Below, piece after piece: positions 44,146 to 52,891 of a DNA stretch of 64,000 nt. The DNA lies in the NCBI GenBank assembly GCA_002480085.1, contig DKPJ01000011.1, positions 302,389 through 366,388 of the forward strand, read 5' to 3'. Within the stretch, counting starts at the first letter, position 1. Each line of letters begins with the position of its first letter. The stretch is from Enterobacteriaceae bacterium UBA7338. GTDB lineage: Bacteria; Pseudomonadota; Gammaproteobacteria; Enterobacterales; Enterobacteriaceae. The notes under the pieces are model-generated. The model was not told where the DNA came from. It searched no databases and saw only the letters and a program-made list of their open reading frames with translations. The translations under genes were made by a program, and so were the position numbers.

Positions 44146-44894
44146 TGAAAACGTTAATGACGCTACAGGACGTAGCGGAATCCGGCAGGCTGGGACCCGT
44201 CACGGCCACGGTCAATGCCGGTGAGATCCTGCATCTGGTGGGGCCTAACGGCGCCGGAAAAAGTACCCTGCTGGCACGGATGGCGGGGCTGGCGAGCGGG
44301 CCGGGAAGCATCACGCTGAACGGCAAACCGCTTGATGCCTGGCACGCAACCGCGCTGGCCAGGCGTCGCGCTTACCTTACCCAGCAGCAAAATCCGCCTT
44401 TTGCCATGCCGGTCTGGCACTACCTGACGCTGCACCAGCCCGATCGCAGCCACACTGAGCTGCTGCATGACGTTGCCGGTGCACTCGGGCTTGAGGATAA
44501 GCTCGGGCGCATGGCGACTCAGCTGTCGGGCGGGGAGTGGCAGCGAGTGCGTTTGGCGGCGGTGATTTTGCAGATCCATCCGGCCGGTAATCCAGAGGGA
44601 GAGCTGCTGCTGCTGGATGAACCGATGAACAGCCTGGACGTTGCTCAGCAGGCGGCGCTCGATCGCCTGCTTAACGCGCTCTATCGGGCGGGCATTACGG
44701 TGGTAATGAGTAGCCACGATCTCAACCATACTCTGCGACATGCTCAGCAGGCATGGCTGCTGCGCAGCGGCAAGCTGATCGCCAGCGGTCCACGCAACAG
44801 CGTCCTGACGCCGGCCAGGCTGGCCCAGGCCTACGGTATGCCTTTTCGACGCCTTAACGTAGAGGGGCATAGCGTACTTATTTCTACACTGTAA
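44145..44894 (+). CDS. btuD: Vitamin B12 ABC transporter ATPase BtuD
   Basis: ATPase of the BtuCDF importer. GTG start at 44145 overlaps the last base of the btuE stop and gives 249 residues, the E. coli length. Walker A is GPNGAGKST, the signature motif LSGGEWQRVRLA and Walker B LLLLDEPMNSLD; the switch histidine is in SSHDLNH. Translation is probably coupled to btuE. Confidence 0.96.
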   Translation: MKTLMTLQDVAESGRLGPVTATVNAGEILHLVGPNGAGKSTLLARMAGLASGPGSITLNGKPLDAWHATALARRRAYLTQQQNPPFAMPVWHYLTLHQPDRSHTELLHDVAGALGLEDKLGRMATQLSGGEWQRVRLAAVILQIHPAGNPEGELLLLDEPMNSLDVAQQAALDRLLNALYRAGITVVMSSHDLNHTLRHAQQAWLLRSGKLIASGPRNSVLTPARLAQAYGMPFRRLNVEGHSVLISTL

Positions 44895-44971
44895 ACGCAT
44901 AGCATATTGCGCGGCGCTTTCCCGCCACGCTAAATTACTGGAAAAATAATAAAGCAGAGGATCCGCCCTGA

Positions 44972-45436
44972 ATGCGCCTATGGTTTCTTTTCGCCGCCGT
45001 GCTTGTGTTAGCAGGGTGTAGCCACCACCAGGCTCCACCGCCGAATCCGCGGCTGGCAGACTCGATCACCGTTATTGCCAACCTAAACGATCAGCTTAGC
45101 CACTGGCGAGGCACGCCTTATCGCTACGGCGGTATGAGCCGGGGCGGTATCGACTGCTCGGGGTTTGTGCTAATGACCTTCCGGGACCGGTTCGATCTGC
45201 GACTGCCAAGGGAAACGCGTCAGCAGGCCAAAATCGGTACCGAGATTGATAAAGACGAGCTGTTACCCGGGGATCTTGTTTTCTTTAAAACCGGGTCGGG
45301 GGAGAGCGGCCTGCACGTCGGCATCTACGATACCGATAACCAGTTTATCCACGCTTCAACCAGCCGGGGGGTAATGAAGTCCTCCCTTGATAACGTCTAC
45401 TGGCGTAAAAAATTCTGGCAGGCGCGAAGAATTTAA
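44972..45436 (+). CDS. nlpC: NlpC, peptidoglycan endopeptidase-family lipoprotein
   Basis: NlpC/P60 lipoprotein, probably a D,L-endopeptidase acting on peptidoglycan peptides. The lipobox L-A-G-C ends at Cys16. The catalytic set is Cys62 (GGIDCSGFV), His115 (GLHVGIYD) and His127 (FIHAS). At 154 residues it is the usual length. A 77 bp gap separates it from btuD. Confidence 0.95.
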   Translation: MRLWFLFAAVLVLAGCSHHQAPPPNPRLADSITVIANLNDQLSHWRGTPYRYGGMSRGGIDCSGFVLMTFRDRFDLRLPRETRQQAKIGTEIDKDELLPGDLVFFKTGSGESGLHVGIYDTDNQFIHASTSRGVMKSSLDNVYWRKKFWQARRI

Positions 45437-45456
45437 TTTTTTAGCTATATCATATA

Positions 45457-45488
45457 AACGGAGCCATAACATAGCTCCGTTTTTTTTT
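45457..45488 (+). terminator. Terminator after nlpC
   Basis: ACGGAGC (45458-45464) pairs with GCTCCGT (45474-45480), followed by nine T. The gap to ydiV (45489-45681) is AT-rich with no gene seen. Confidence 0.88.
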
Positions 45489-45681
45489 GCATAACGTAAC
45501 ATTCTTACATATTGGAAAATATCCCCTCAATATATTAATACTTACTGATGAGAGAGATGATAATTATCAACTATCGTACTAATTTATAATGTCTGGCTGG
45601 CAATTATCTTCTTCCCAGGATAATCTTAATTGCTGGCAAGGGAATGTCTGTTAATTATCCTGGAATTGTGGAGCAGAAACA

Positions 45682-46395
45682 ATGATTGTATCGCTCGACA
45701 ATATCTGGTGCTCTGAGCTGCTATTCAACCCGGCGCGCGATGCGCAAGGAAAGCTTCTGGGACTGGAGATTGTCGTTAACTTTATTGGTATAGACCCTGA
45801 CGTGCGCACTCCGGCAGAGCGTGTGCTGCCGCGTCTGACGTCACAGCAGGCTGTTGCGCTATTTACCGAACAGCTGGAGCTGATTGATGCCTACCAGCTC
45901 TTTTTTATTCAGCATCATCTTATTGCCTGGATCAATATTAATCCGCTTATTGCTAGCGCGCTTATGATGGATGAGAAGCTGGCCGCTTCGGTAAAGCGTT
46001 TCCCCTTTATTGAATTTACTATCAATGAGGATTACCCGCAGCTAAATAGGGGGAATGAGAATCCTTTACTGGTTCAACTGGCCAATCGCTATTCCCTTGT
46101 GCTGGCAAATTTCGGCGCGGGAGCGGCCTCAACCCGGGCCATATTTGATGGTCTCTTTACCCGTATTGCGCTGGATAAACATTTTGTTAATCAGCGCCTC
46201 AGTGCGCGGTCTTTTCAGCCATTTATGCAGGCTATCGTTACCCAGATAAAACCCTACTGTCGCTCAATGATGATTGCGGGCATAGACAGCGAGCAGACGT
46301 TGAAAAGAGTAGCGCCGTTTTCTTTTAGCGCCATGCAGGGACGCCTGTGGCCGCCGGTGCCTCCGCAGCAGGTGACCCAGCTGGTGCAGGGATAA
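45682..46395 (+). CDS. ydiV: YdiV (RflP), degenerate EAL anti-FlhDC factor
   Basis: YdiV is an EAL-fold protein that neither binds nor degrades c-di-GMP; in E. coli and Salmonella it binds FlhD and represses flagellar genes. This 237-residue homologue is diverged but collinear with E. coli YdiV (VFDGLFTR-like AIFDGLFTRIALDK, the MQGRLWPPVP C terminus) and lacks the E-A-L motif. It may therefore influence the orphan sigma-28-controlled flagellin 12 kb away. GGAG lies 8 bp before the ATG. Confidence 0.9.
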   Translation: MIVSLDNIWCSELLFNPARDAQGKLLGLEIVVNFIGIDPDVRTPAERVLPRLTSQQAVALFTEQLELIDAYQLFFIQHHLIAWININPLIASALMMDEKLAASVKRFPFIEFTINEDYPQLNRGNENPLLVQLANRYSLVLANFGAGAASTRAIFDGLFTRIALDKHFVNQRLSARSFQPFMQAIVTQIKPYCRSMMIAGIDSEQTLKRVAPFSFSAMQGRLWPPVPPQQVTQLVQG

Positions 46396-46458
46396 CCGCG
46401 CACTCTGCCAGTGTTTATTCCTCCTGATACCTTCTACACTACAGGAAAAGGAGGAACC

Positions 46459-47901
46459 ATGACCCTTTCGTTTACAACACACTGGCGGGACGAGCTGCCG
46501 GGCTTTTACACCTCGCTTTCCCCTACGCCGCTGCGTAACGCGCGCGTACTGTGGCATAACGCCGAGCTGGCTCAGACGCTGGGCGTGCCCGATACGCTCT
46601 TTACCCCTGAACAGGGGGCGGGCGTCTGGGGCGGTGAAGCGCTGCTGCCGGGCATGTCGCCGCTTGCTCAGGTCTATAGCGGCCATCAGTTTGGCGTCTG
46701 GGCCGGGCAGCTGGGCGATGGCCGTGGCATCCTGCTCGGCGAGCAGCTGCTGGCGGATGGCAAAACGGTAGACTGGCACCTTAAGGGGGCAGGGCAGACG
46801 CCTTACTCCCGCATGGGTGATGGACGTGCCGTGCTGCGCTCGACCATTCGTGAAAGTCTGGCCTCGGAGGCAATGCACTACCTGGGGATCCCGACTACCC
46901 GGGCGCTGGCGATTGCTATCAGCGATACGCCAGTAGCGCGAGAAACCACCGAGCGGGGAGCCATGCTGATGCGCATTGCGGAGAGCCATCTGCGCTTCGG
47001 CCATTTCGAGCACTTCTACTACCGCCGCGAGCCAGAGAAGGTCCGCCAGCTGGCCGACTTTGCCATTCGTCACCACTGGCCGCATCTTGCTGATGAGGGC
47101 GATAAATATGTGCTCTGGCTGCGGGATATTGTCGCGCGCACCGCGAGGCTGATCGCTCAGTGGCAGGCGGTAGGCTTTGCCCATGGCGTGATGAATACCG
47201 ACAACATGTCGATTCTTGGCCTGACCATCGACTATGGTCCGTTCGGTTTTCTGGATGACTATCAGCCCGGGTTTATCTGTAACCACTCCGACTACCAGGG
47301 CCGCTACCGTTTTGATAACCAGCCTGCCGTTGGCCTGTGGAATCTGCAGCGTCTTGCCCAGACGCTGTCGCCCTTTATCGATGTTGACACGCTGAACGCT
47401 GCCCTGGATGAGTATCAGCAGGTGCTGCTGGAGCAGTACGGTAAACTACTGCGCGGTAAGCTGGGTCTGTTTACCGAGCAGCGCGGCGATAACGAGCTGC
47501 TGAATACGCTCTTTGCTCTGATGGCGCGTGAGGGCAGCGACTATACGCGAACGTTCCGCATGCTGAGCAGCACCGAACAGCACAGCGCCAGCTCGCCGCT
47601 GCGCGATGAGTTTATCGATCGTGGCGGATTTGACGCCTGGTTTAGTGACTACCGTGCGCGGTTGCAGAGCGAGCAGATTGACGACGCCGAGCGCCAGCGG
47701 CAGATGAAAAGCGTTAACCCGGCGTTAGTGCTACGTAACTGGCTGGCCCAGCGAGCCATCAGCGATGCTGAGCAGGGCGATACGCAGGAGCTGGAGCGCC
47801 TGCACCAGGCGTTACGCGATCCCTTTAGCGATCGGAGTGATGACTACGTCAGCCGGCCGCCTGACTGGGGCAAACATCTGGAAGTGAGCTGTTCAAGCTA
47901 G
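46459..47901 (+). CDS. selO: Protein adenylyltransferase SelO (YdiU)
   Basis: Pseudokinase-fold enzyme that transfers AMP to Ser, Thr or Tyr of redox-related proteins. ATG 46459 with AGGAGG upstream gives 480 residues (E. coli 478). ATP is held in reverse orientation by residues around HLKGAGQTPYSRMGDG; the metal-binding segment is NTDNMSILGLTIDYGPFGFLD. The C terminus ends VSCSS, where the Cys replaces the selenocysteine of eukaryotic SelO. Confidence 0.96.
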   Translation: MTLSFTTHWRDELPGFYTSLSPTPLRNARVLWHNAELAQTLGVPDTLFTPEQGAGVWGGEALLPGMSPLAQVYSGHQFGVWAGQLGDGRGILLGEQLLADGKTVDWHLKGAGQTPYSRMGDGRAVLRSTIRESLASEAMHYLGIPTTRALAIAISDTPVARETTERGAMLMRIAESHLRFGHFEHFYYRREPEKVRQLADFAIRHHWPHLADEGDKYVLWLRDIVARTARLIAQWQAVGFAHGVMNTDNMSILGLTIDYGPFGFLDDYQPGFICNHSDYQGRYRFDNQPAVGLWNLQRLAQTLSPFIDVDTLNAALDEYQQVLLEQYGKLLRGKLGLFTEQRGDNELLNTLFALMAREGSDYTRTFRMLSSTEQHSASSPLRDEFIDRGGFDAWFSDYRARLQSEQIDDAERQRQMKSVNPALVLRNWLAQRAISDAEQGDTQELERLHQALRDPFSDRSDDYVSRPPDWGKHLEVSCSS

Positions 47902-47907
47902 AAAAGG

Positions 47908-47927
47908 CTGCCCGCCGAGGCGGGCAG
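47908..47927. terminator. Bidirectional hairpin between selO and aroH
   Basis: CTGCCCGCC and GGCGGGCAG pair around GA, between convergent genes. T runs are short, so strength is uncertain. Confidence 0.6.
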
Positions 47928-47931
47928 TATT

Positions 47932-48978
47932 TCAGAGGCGGGTTGCTACGGCGGCGGAGAGCTTCTCCACCATCAGCAGGGTATCTTCCCAGTGCAGACA
48001 CGGATCGGTAATCGACTGTCCGTAGGTCAGCGGCTGCCCGGCGACAATCTTTTGGGTCCCCTCCTGCAGGAAACTCTCCGCCATGATCCCAGCAATGGCC
48101 GTCGAGCCGCTGCGGATCTGCTGGCATACGTCATCGCATACATCAAGCTGGCGACGATGCTGCTTCTGGCAGTTGCCGTGGCTGAAATCTACCACCAGAT
48201 GCTCAGGCAGGGAGAACTCGCCCAGCGTATCGCAGGCCTCAGCTATGGCCTCGGCGTGATAGTTAGGCGTTTTGCCGCCGCGCATAATGATGTGGCCGTA
48301 GGGGTTGCCGCTTGTCTGATAGATGGTCATCTGCCCATTCTTATCCGGGGAGAGGAACATGTGGCTCGCCCGTGAGGCGCGAATGGCGTCAACCGCAATA
48401 CGGGTATTGCCATCCGTACCGTTTTTAAAGCCTACCGGACAGGAGAGCGCCGAGGCCATTTCACGGTGGATCTGGCTCTCCGTGGTGCGCGCGCCGATTG
48501 CTCCCCAGCTGATGAGATCGGCAATAAACTGTCCGGTCACCATATCGAGAAACTCGGTGGCGGTCGGTACGCCCAGCTCATTTACCTGCAACAGCAGCTT
48601 ACGCGCCAGCGCCATACCGTGATTGACCCGATAGCTGCCGTTGAGATCCGGGTCGGAGATCAGCCCCTTCCAGCCCACGACGGTGCGTGGCTTCTCAAAA
48701 TAGGTGCGCATCACAATCTCAAGCGTATCCTGATGCTTTTCGCGCAGACCCTGAAGACGATGAGCGTAATCCATGGCCGCATCAAGGTCATGGATTGAGC
48801 AGGGACCCACGATAACCAACAGGCGACGATCTTCGCCGTTTACAATTTTCTCTATCCGCCGACGCGAGGCGTTTACGTGTTCCGCAACCGGCCGGGAGAC
48901 GGGATAGCGCTCGGCCAGCTCGGCCGGGGTCACCAGGCTCTCAATGCGCGCAGTGCGGAGTTCATCAGTTTTGTTCAT
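47932..48978 (-). CDS. aroH: Trp-sensitive DAHP synthase AroH
   Basis: First step of the shikimate pathway: condenses PEP and erythrose-4-phosphate; this isozyme is feedback-inhibited by tryptophan. The 348 residues match E. coli AroH, with the GPCSIHD and VVDFSHGNCQKQHRRQLDV active-site blocks. A TrpR operator lies about 145 bp upstream of the start, overlapping a promoter, in agreement with tryptophan repression. Confidence 0.97.
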   Translation of the reverse strand: MNKTDELRTARIESLVTPAELAERYPVSRPVAEHVNASRRRIEKIVNGEDRRLLVIVGPCSIHDLDAAMDYAHRLQGLREKHQDTLEIVMRTYFEKPRTVVGWKGLISDPDLNGSYRVNHGMALARKLLLQVNELGVPTATEFLDMVTGQFIADLISWGAIGARTTESQIHREMASALSCPVGFKNGTDGNTRIAVDAIRASRASHMFLSPDKNGQMTIYQTSGNPYGHIIMRGGKTPNYHAEAIAEACDTLGEFSLPEHLVVDFSHGNCQKQHRRQLDVCDDVCQQIRSGSTAIAGIMAESFLQEGTQKIVAGQPLTYGQSITDPCLHWEDTLLMVEKLSAAVATRL

Positions 48979-49023
48979 GACTTATCTCAGAAATTTGTGG
49001 CTTCAACGGCAGAGGTGCCGGAA

Positions 49024-49085
49024 GTGATGGGCATCACGATAAACCAATCCCTGATGTTTTCAAGTATGAGGGTGATGCACATCAC
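49024..49085 (-). promoter_or_regulatory. Paired 14-bp inverted repeats in the aroH leader
   Basis: GTGATGGGCATCAC (49024-49037) and GTGATGCACATCAC (49072-49085) are each perfect inverted repeats with six-base arms, 34 bp apart. The second sits in a CRP-like context (GGTGA-N6-TCACA). They lie between the aroH promoter and its start codon. Function unassigned. Confidence 0.4.
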
Positions 49086-49121
49086 AGTGTTGCGGGCAAT
49101 GATAGCGGAAAAAGGGAGGCT

Positions 49122-49139
49122 GTACTAGCTAATTAGTAC
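49122..49139 (-). promoter_or_regulatory. TrpR operator of aroH
   Basis: GTACTAGCTAATTAGTAC is a near-perfect 18-bp palindrome matching the TrpR operator with CTAG/TTAG half-sites. It overlaps the -35 region of a minus-strand promoter whose -10 is TATCAT (49104-49099). It also overlaps the last codons of ppsR. Confidence 0.88.
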
Positions 49140-49966
49140 ATGCTGCGATTCAGCTTCATGATATCGAGGATCTTTGTCGCGATCTCCTCCACCGAATAGT
49201 TAGTGCTGTTCAGGTAGGGAATATTATTTTTACGGTAGAGTGCCTCCACCTCGGCCAGCTCCAGCCGGCACTGGCGCATTGAGGCATAGCGGCTGTTCTC
49301 GACGCGCTCTTCCCGGATCGCTGCCAGACGCTCGGCATTGATCGTCAGGCCAAACAGCTTGTGCTGAAGCGGTTTGAGCGCAGCGGGCAGCACCAGATTA
49401 TCCATATCATCGGCAATAAAGGGGTAGTTAGCGGCGCGAATACCAAACTGCATCGCCAGATAGAGGCTGGTGGGCGTTTTGCCGCAGCGGGAGACACCCA
49501 GCAAGATCACCTGCGCCTGTTCAAGATTGCGCATGGAGATGCCGTCGTCGTGCGCCAGGGTGTAGTCAATCGCGGCGATACGGGCATCATACCGCGTCAG
49601 GTTCCCTGCATTAAGTCCGTGGGTACGGTGGGCGACTGCGCTGGGATCGAGCTTAAGTTCCTGCTGGAGCGGGGCAACCAGCGCCTGGACAATATCCTGG
49701 CAGAAGCCCTGGCTCTGGGTAATGATATTGCGGATCTCCGGCATCACGATGGAGTAGAAGACCAGCGGCCGTACGCCCGTTTGCTGGAAAATAGCGTCAA
49801 TCTGCTCCTTGACCGCGTTGGCGCGCTGCACGTTTTCGACGAACGGCAGCGTGATGCTGTGGATAGAGACGGGAAACTGCGACATGACCGCATGCCCCAG
49901 CACTTCTGCCGTAATGGCCGTGCCGTCAGAAATATAAAACACCTGGCGATCGGCTGAATTTTCCAT
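49133..49966 (-). CDS. ppsR: PEP synthetase regulatory protein PpsR
   Basis: Bifunctional ADP-dependent kinase and Pi-dependent pyrophosphorylase that inactivates and reactivates PpsA by phosphorylating a threonine next to its catalytic histidine. The 277 residues contain the P-loop GVSRCGKTPTSLYLA in the DUF299 fold. It is divergent from its target ppsA, as in E. coli; aroH lies downstream on the same strand. Confidence 0.96.
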   Translation of the reverse strand: MENSADRQVFYISDGTAITAEVLGHAVMSQFPVSIHSITLPFVENVQRANAVKEQIDAIFQQTGVRPLVFYSIVMPEIRNIITQSQGFCQDIVQALVAPLQQELKLDPSAVAHRTHGLNAGNLTRYDARIAAIDYTLAHDDGISMRNLEQAQVILLGVSRCGKTPTSLYLAMQFGIRAANYPFIADDMDNLVLPAALKPLQHKLFGLTINAERLAAIREERVENSRYASMRQCRLELAEVEALYRKNNIPYLNSTNYSVEEIATKILDIMKLNRSMY

Positions 49967-50073
49967 TTTTTATCCCCCGTTTGCATGATGGTGTTAACGT
50001 CAAAAATAATGTCGGTACCATACTACTGCGCATTGCGCATTTGCACAAAATGAAATGGTGTTTTTATTTTTAA

Positions 50074-50089
50074 TGAAATGTCCATTTCA
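50074..50089. promoter_or_regulatory. Perfect palindrome in the ppsR-ppsA gap
   Basis: TGAAATGTCCATTTCA is a perfect 16-bp palindrome; TGAAATGG occurs again at 50051-50058. Both lie in an AT-rich gap of 326 bp (49967-50292) that has no gene. Candidate operator, regulator unknown. Confidence 0.4.
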
Positions 50090-50190
50090 CTTTTATTTTT
50101 CATGTATACAAAAAATCCTAATTAGAGTGCAACCAAATCAGCAGGTTACAAAATAGCGTGAAACTGTCCGAAAAATAGAAAAATAAATTT

Positions 50191-50206
50191 GCTTGAACGA
50201 TTCACC
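50191..50206 (+). promoter_or_regulatory. Cra (FruR) site upstream of ppsA
   Basis: GCTTGAACGATTCACC resembles the Cra consensus (TGAAAC-GATTCA), with the TGAAC-GATTCA core intact. It lies about 87 bp before the ppsA ATG. Cra activates ppsA during growth on gluconeogenic substrates in E. coli. Confidence 0.7.
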
Positions 50207-50292
50207 GTTTTTTTAAGCGAGTCAGTTATGCCAGGATAAATAGGTACGTCAGGTGTTGCTAACTCAATCATATATCAAAAAAGGATTGTCCG

Positions 50293-52671
50293 ATGTCCAA
50301 CAATGTCTCGTCACCGCTGGTGCTCTGGTATAACCAACTCGGCATGAATGATGTTGACCGCGTTGGGGGCAAAAATGCCTCCCTGGGTGAAATGATCACC
50401 AACCTGTCCGAAACTGGGGTATCAGTCCCGAACGGGTTCGCCACCACGGCGGATGCATTTAATCAGTTCCTCGACCAAAGCGGCGTCAACCAGCGTATCT
50501 ATGAACTGCTGGATAAAACGGACATTGATGACGTTGGCGAACTGGCGAAGGCCGGGACGCAGATCCGCCAGTGGATCATCGATACGCCTTTCCAGCCGGA
50601 GCTGGAAAAGGCTATCCATCAGGCCTATGACCAGCTCTCTGAGGGGGATGCCGAGGCGTCGTTCGCCGTACGCTCATCCGCCACGGCGGAAGATATGCCG
50701 GATGCCTCGTTTGCCGGTCAACAGGAGACCTTCCTCAACGTCCAGGGCTACGATGCGGTGCTGGTGGCGGTGAAGCACGTCTTTGCCTCGCTGTTTAACG
50801 ATCGCGCCATCTCCTATCGCGTGCATCAGGGCTACGACCACCGTGGCGTAGCGCTCTCTGCTGGCGTGCAGCGCATGGTGCGCTCCGATTTAGCCTCCTC
50901 CGGCGTCATGTTCTCTATCGATACCGAATCCGGCTTCGATCAGGTGGTATTTATCACCTCCGCCTGGGGATTGGGCGAAATGGTCGTACAGGGGGCGGTC
51001 AACCCGGACGAGTTTTACGTGCACAAGCCGACGCTGGCAAACGATCGTCCTGCCATTGTGCGCCGCACCATGGGCTCGAAAAAGATCCGCATGGTCTATG
51101 CCCCAAGCCAGGAGCATGGCAAGCAGGTACGTATTGAAGACGTTCCTGAAGCCGATCGCGACCTCTTCTCCCTGACCGACGATGAAGTCCAGGCGCTGGC
51201 GAAGCAGGCGGTGCTGATTGAGCAACACTATGGCCGCCCGATGGATATTGAGTGGGCTAAAGATGGTCATACCGGCAAGCTCTTCATCGTGCAGGCGCGT
51301 CCCGAAACCGTGCGCTCCCGTGGTCAGGTTATGGAGCGCTATACGCTTCACGCTCAGGGTAAAGTCGTTGCCGAGGGCCGAGCCATCGGGCACCGCATTG
51401 GCGCGGGTCCGGTGAAGGTGATCCACGATATCAGCGAAATGAACCGCATTCAGCCCGGCGACGTGCTGGTGACGGACATGACCGACCCGGACTGGGAGCC
51501 GATCATGAAAAAGGCGGCGGCCATCGTGACCAACCGCGGCGGACGTACCTGTCATGCGGCGATCATCGCTCGCGAGCTGGGCATTCCGGCAGTGGTGGGC
51601 TGCGGTGACGCGACCGAACGCATTCGCGATGGCGAGAAGGTTACCGTCTCCTGTGCCGAAGGCGATACCGGCTATGTCTATGCCGAGATGCTCGACTTTA
51701 GCGTGCAAAGCTCCAGCGTAGACACCATGCCCGATCTGCCGCTGAAGATCATGATGAACGTGGGTAACCCGGATCGCGCCTTTGATTTCGCCTGCCTGCC
51801 GAACGAAGGCGTTGGCCTGGCGCGCCTGGAGTTCATCATCAACCGCATGATTGGCGTGCATCCGCGAGCGCTGCTGGAGTTCGACGACCAGGAGCCGGGG
51901 CTGCAAAACGAAATTCGCGAGATGATGAAGGGCTACAGCTCACCGAAAGATTTCTACGTCGGTCGGCTGAGCGAAGGCATTGCCACTCTCGGCGCGGCCT
52001 TCTGGCCGAAGCGCGTTATTGTGCGTCTCTCTGACTTCAAATCCAACGAGTATGCAAACCTGGTAGGCGGTGAACGCTACGAGCCGGAAGAGGAGAACCC
52101 GATGCTCGGCTTCCGTGGCGCGGGCCGCTATGTCTCTGACAGCTTCCGCGACTGCTTTGCCCTTGAGTGCGAGGCGGTAAAACACGTGCGTAACGATATG
52201 GGTCTTACCAACGTCGAAATTATGATCCCCTTCGTCCGCACCGTTGAGCAGGCGAAGGCGGTGGTAGACGAGCTGGCACGTCAGGGCCTGAAGCGCGGCG
52301 AGAACGGGCTGAAGGTGATCATGATGTGTGAAATTCCGTCCAACGCCCTGCTGGCGGAGCAGTTCCTTGAGCACTTTGACGGCTTCTCTATCGGCTCGAA
52401 CGATATGACACAGCTGACGCTGGGCCTGGATCGCGACTCCGGCGTGGTATCTGAACTCTTTGACGAACGTAACGAGGCGGTCAAAGCGCTGCTCTCCATG
52501 GCGATCCGCGCGGCGAAAAAAGAGGGCAAATACGTCGGCATCTGTGGTCAAGGGCCGTCAGACCACGAGGACTTTGCCGCTTGGCTGATGGAGGAGGGGA
52601 TCGATAGCCTGTCGCTGAACCCGGATACCGTCGTTCAGACCTGGCTGAGCCTCGCCGAGATTAAGCCGTAA
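50293..52671 (+). CDS. ppsA: Phosphoenolpyruvate synthase PpsA
   Basis: Makes PEP from pyruvate and ATP with release of AMP and Pi, for gluconeogenesis. The 792 residues include the N-terminal ATP-grasp domain, the swivelling phosphohistidine domain with His421 (GGRTCHAAIIARELG), preceded by the Thr that PpsR modifies, and the C-terminal TIM barrel with FSIGSNDMTQLTLGLDRDS. AAAAAAGGATTG precedes the ATG. Confidence 0.98.
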   Translation: MSNNVSSPLVLWYNQLGMNDVDRVGGKNASLGEMITNLSETGVSVPNGFATTADAFNQFLDQSGVNQRIYELLDKTDIDDVGELAKAGTQIRQWIIDTPFQPELEKAIHQAYDQLSEGDAEASFAVRSSATAEDMPDASFAGQQETFLNVQGYDAVLVAVKHVFASLFNDRAISYRVHQGYDHRGVALSAGVQRMVRSDLASSGVMFSIDTESGFDQVVFITSAWGLGEMVVQGAVNPDEFYVHKPTLANDRPAIVRRTMGSKKIRMVYAPSQEHGKQVRIEDVPEADRDLFSLTDDEVQALAKQAVLIEQHYGRPMDIEWAKDGHTGKLFIVQARPETVRSRGQVMERYTLHAQGKVVAEGRAIGHRIGAGPVKVIHDISEMNRIQPGDVLVTDMTDPDWEPIMKKAAAIVTNRGGRTCHAAIIARELGIPAVVGCGDATERIRDGEKVTVSCAEGDTGYVYAEMLDFSVQSSSVDTMPDLPLKIMMNVGNPDRAFDFACLPNEGVGLARLEFIINRMIGVHPRALLEFDDQEPGLQNEIREMMKGYSSPKDFYVGRLSEGIATLGAAFWPKRVIVRLSDFKSNEYANLVGGERYEPEEENPMLGFRGAGRYVSDSFRDCFALECEAVKHVRNDMGLTNVEIMIPFVRTVEQAKAVVDELARQGLKRGENGLKVIMMCEIPSNALLAEQFLEHFDGFSIGSNDMTQLTLGLDRDSGVVSELFDERNEAVKALLSMAIRAAKKEGKYVGICGQGPSDHEDFAAWLMEEGIDSLSLNPDTVVQTWLSLAEIKP

Positions 52672-52685
52672 CCCTTCCTGCCCCC

Positions 52686-52717
52686 AGAGCCTTCCCCTCC
52701 CCGGAAGGCTCTCTTTT
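52686..52717 (+). terminator. Terminator after ppsA
   Basis: AGAGCCTTCC (52686-52695) pairs perfectly with GGAAGGCTCT (52703-52712), followed by CTTTTCTT. Confidence 0.8.
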
Positions 52718-52891
52718 CTTCTGCCGGTTTGCTTCTGGTCAAAATAAATTCCGCTGATGTGATGACAACCAGGTTTATTTACTGATGGCAGACTACTCTT
52801 ACAGAGGTTAAAGCTGATCTATTTTCAGCTCTACTTTTTAAACCGTCGAAAATTGCGACATAAGCCGTAAGGTTATAAGGGAGAAGAAGAG

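Noticed and set aside
46264..47286. 340-codon minus-strand frame across ydiV and selO
   Set aside because: It spans two genuine plus-strand genes with their own SDs and motifs.
50890..51906. 338-codon minus-strand frame across ppsA
   Set aside because: Antisense shadow of ppsA, which has all catalytic motifs.
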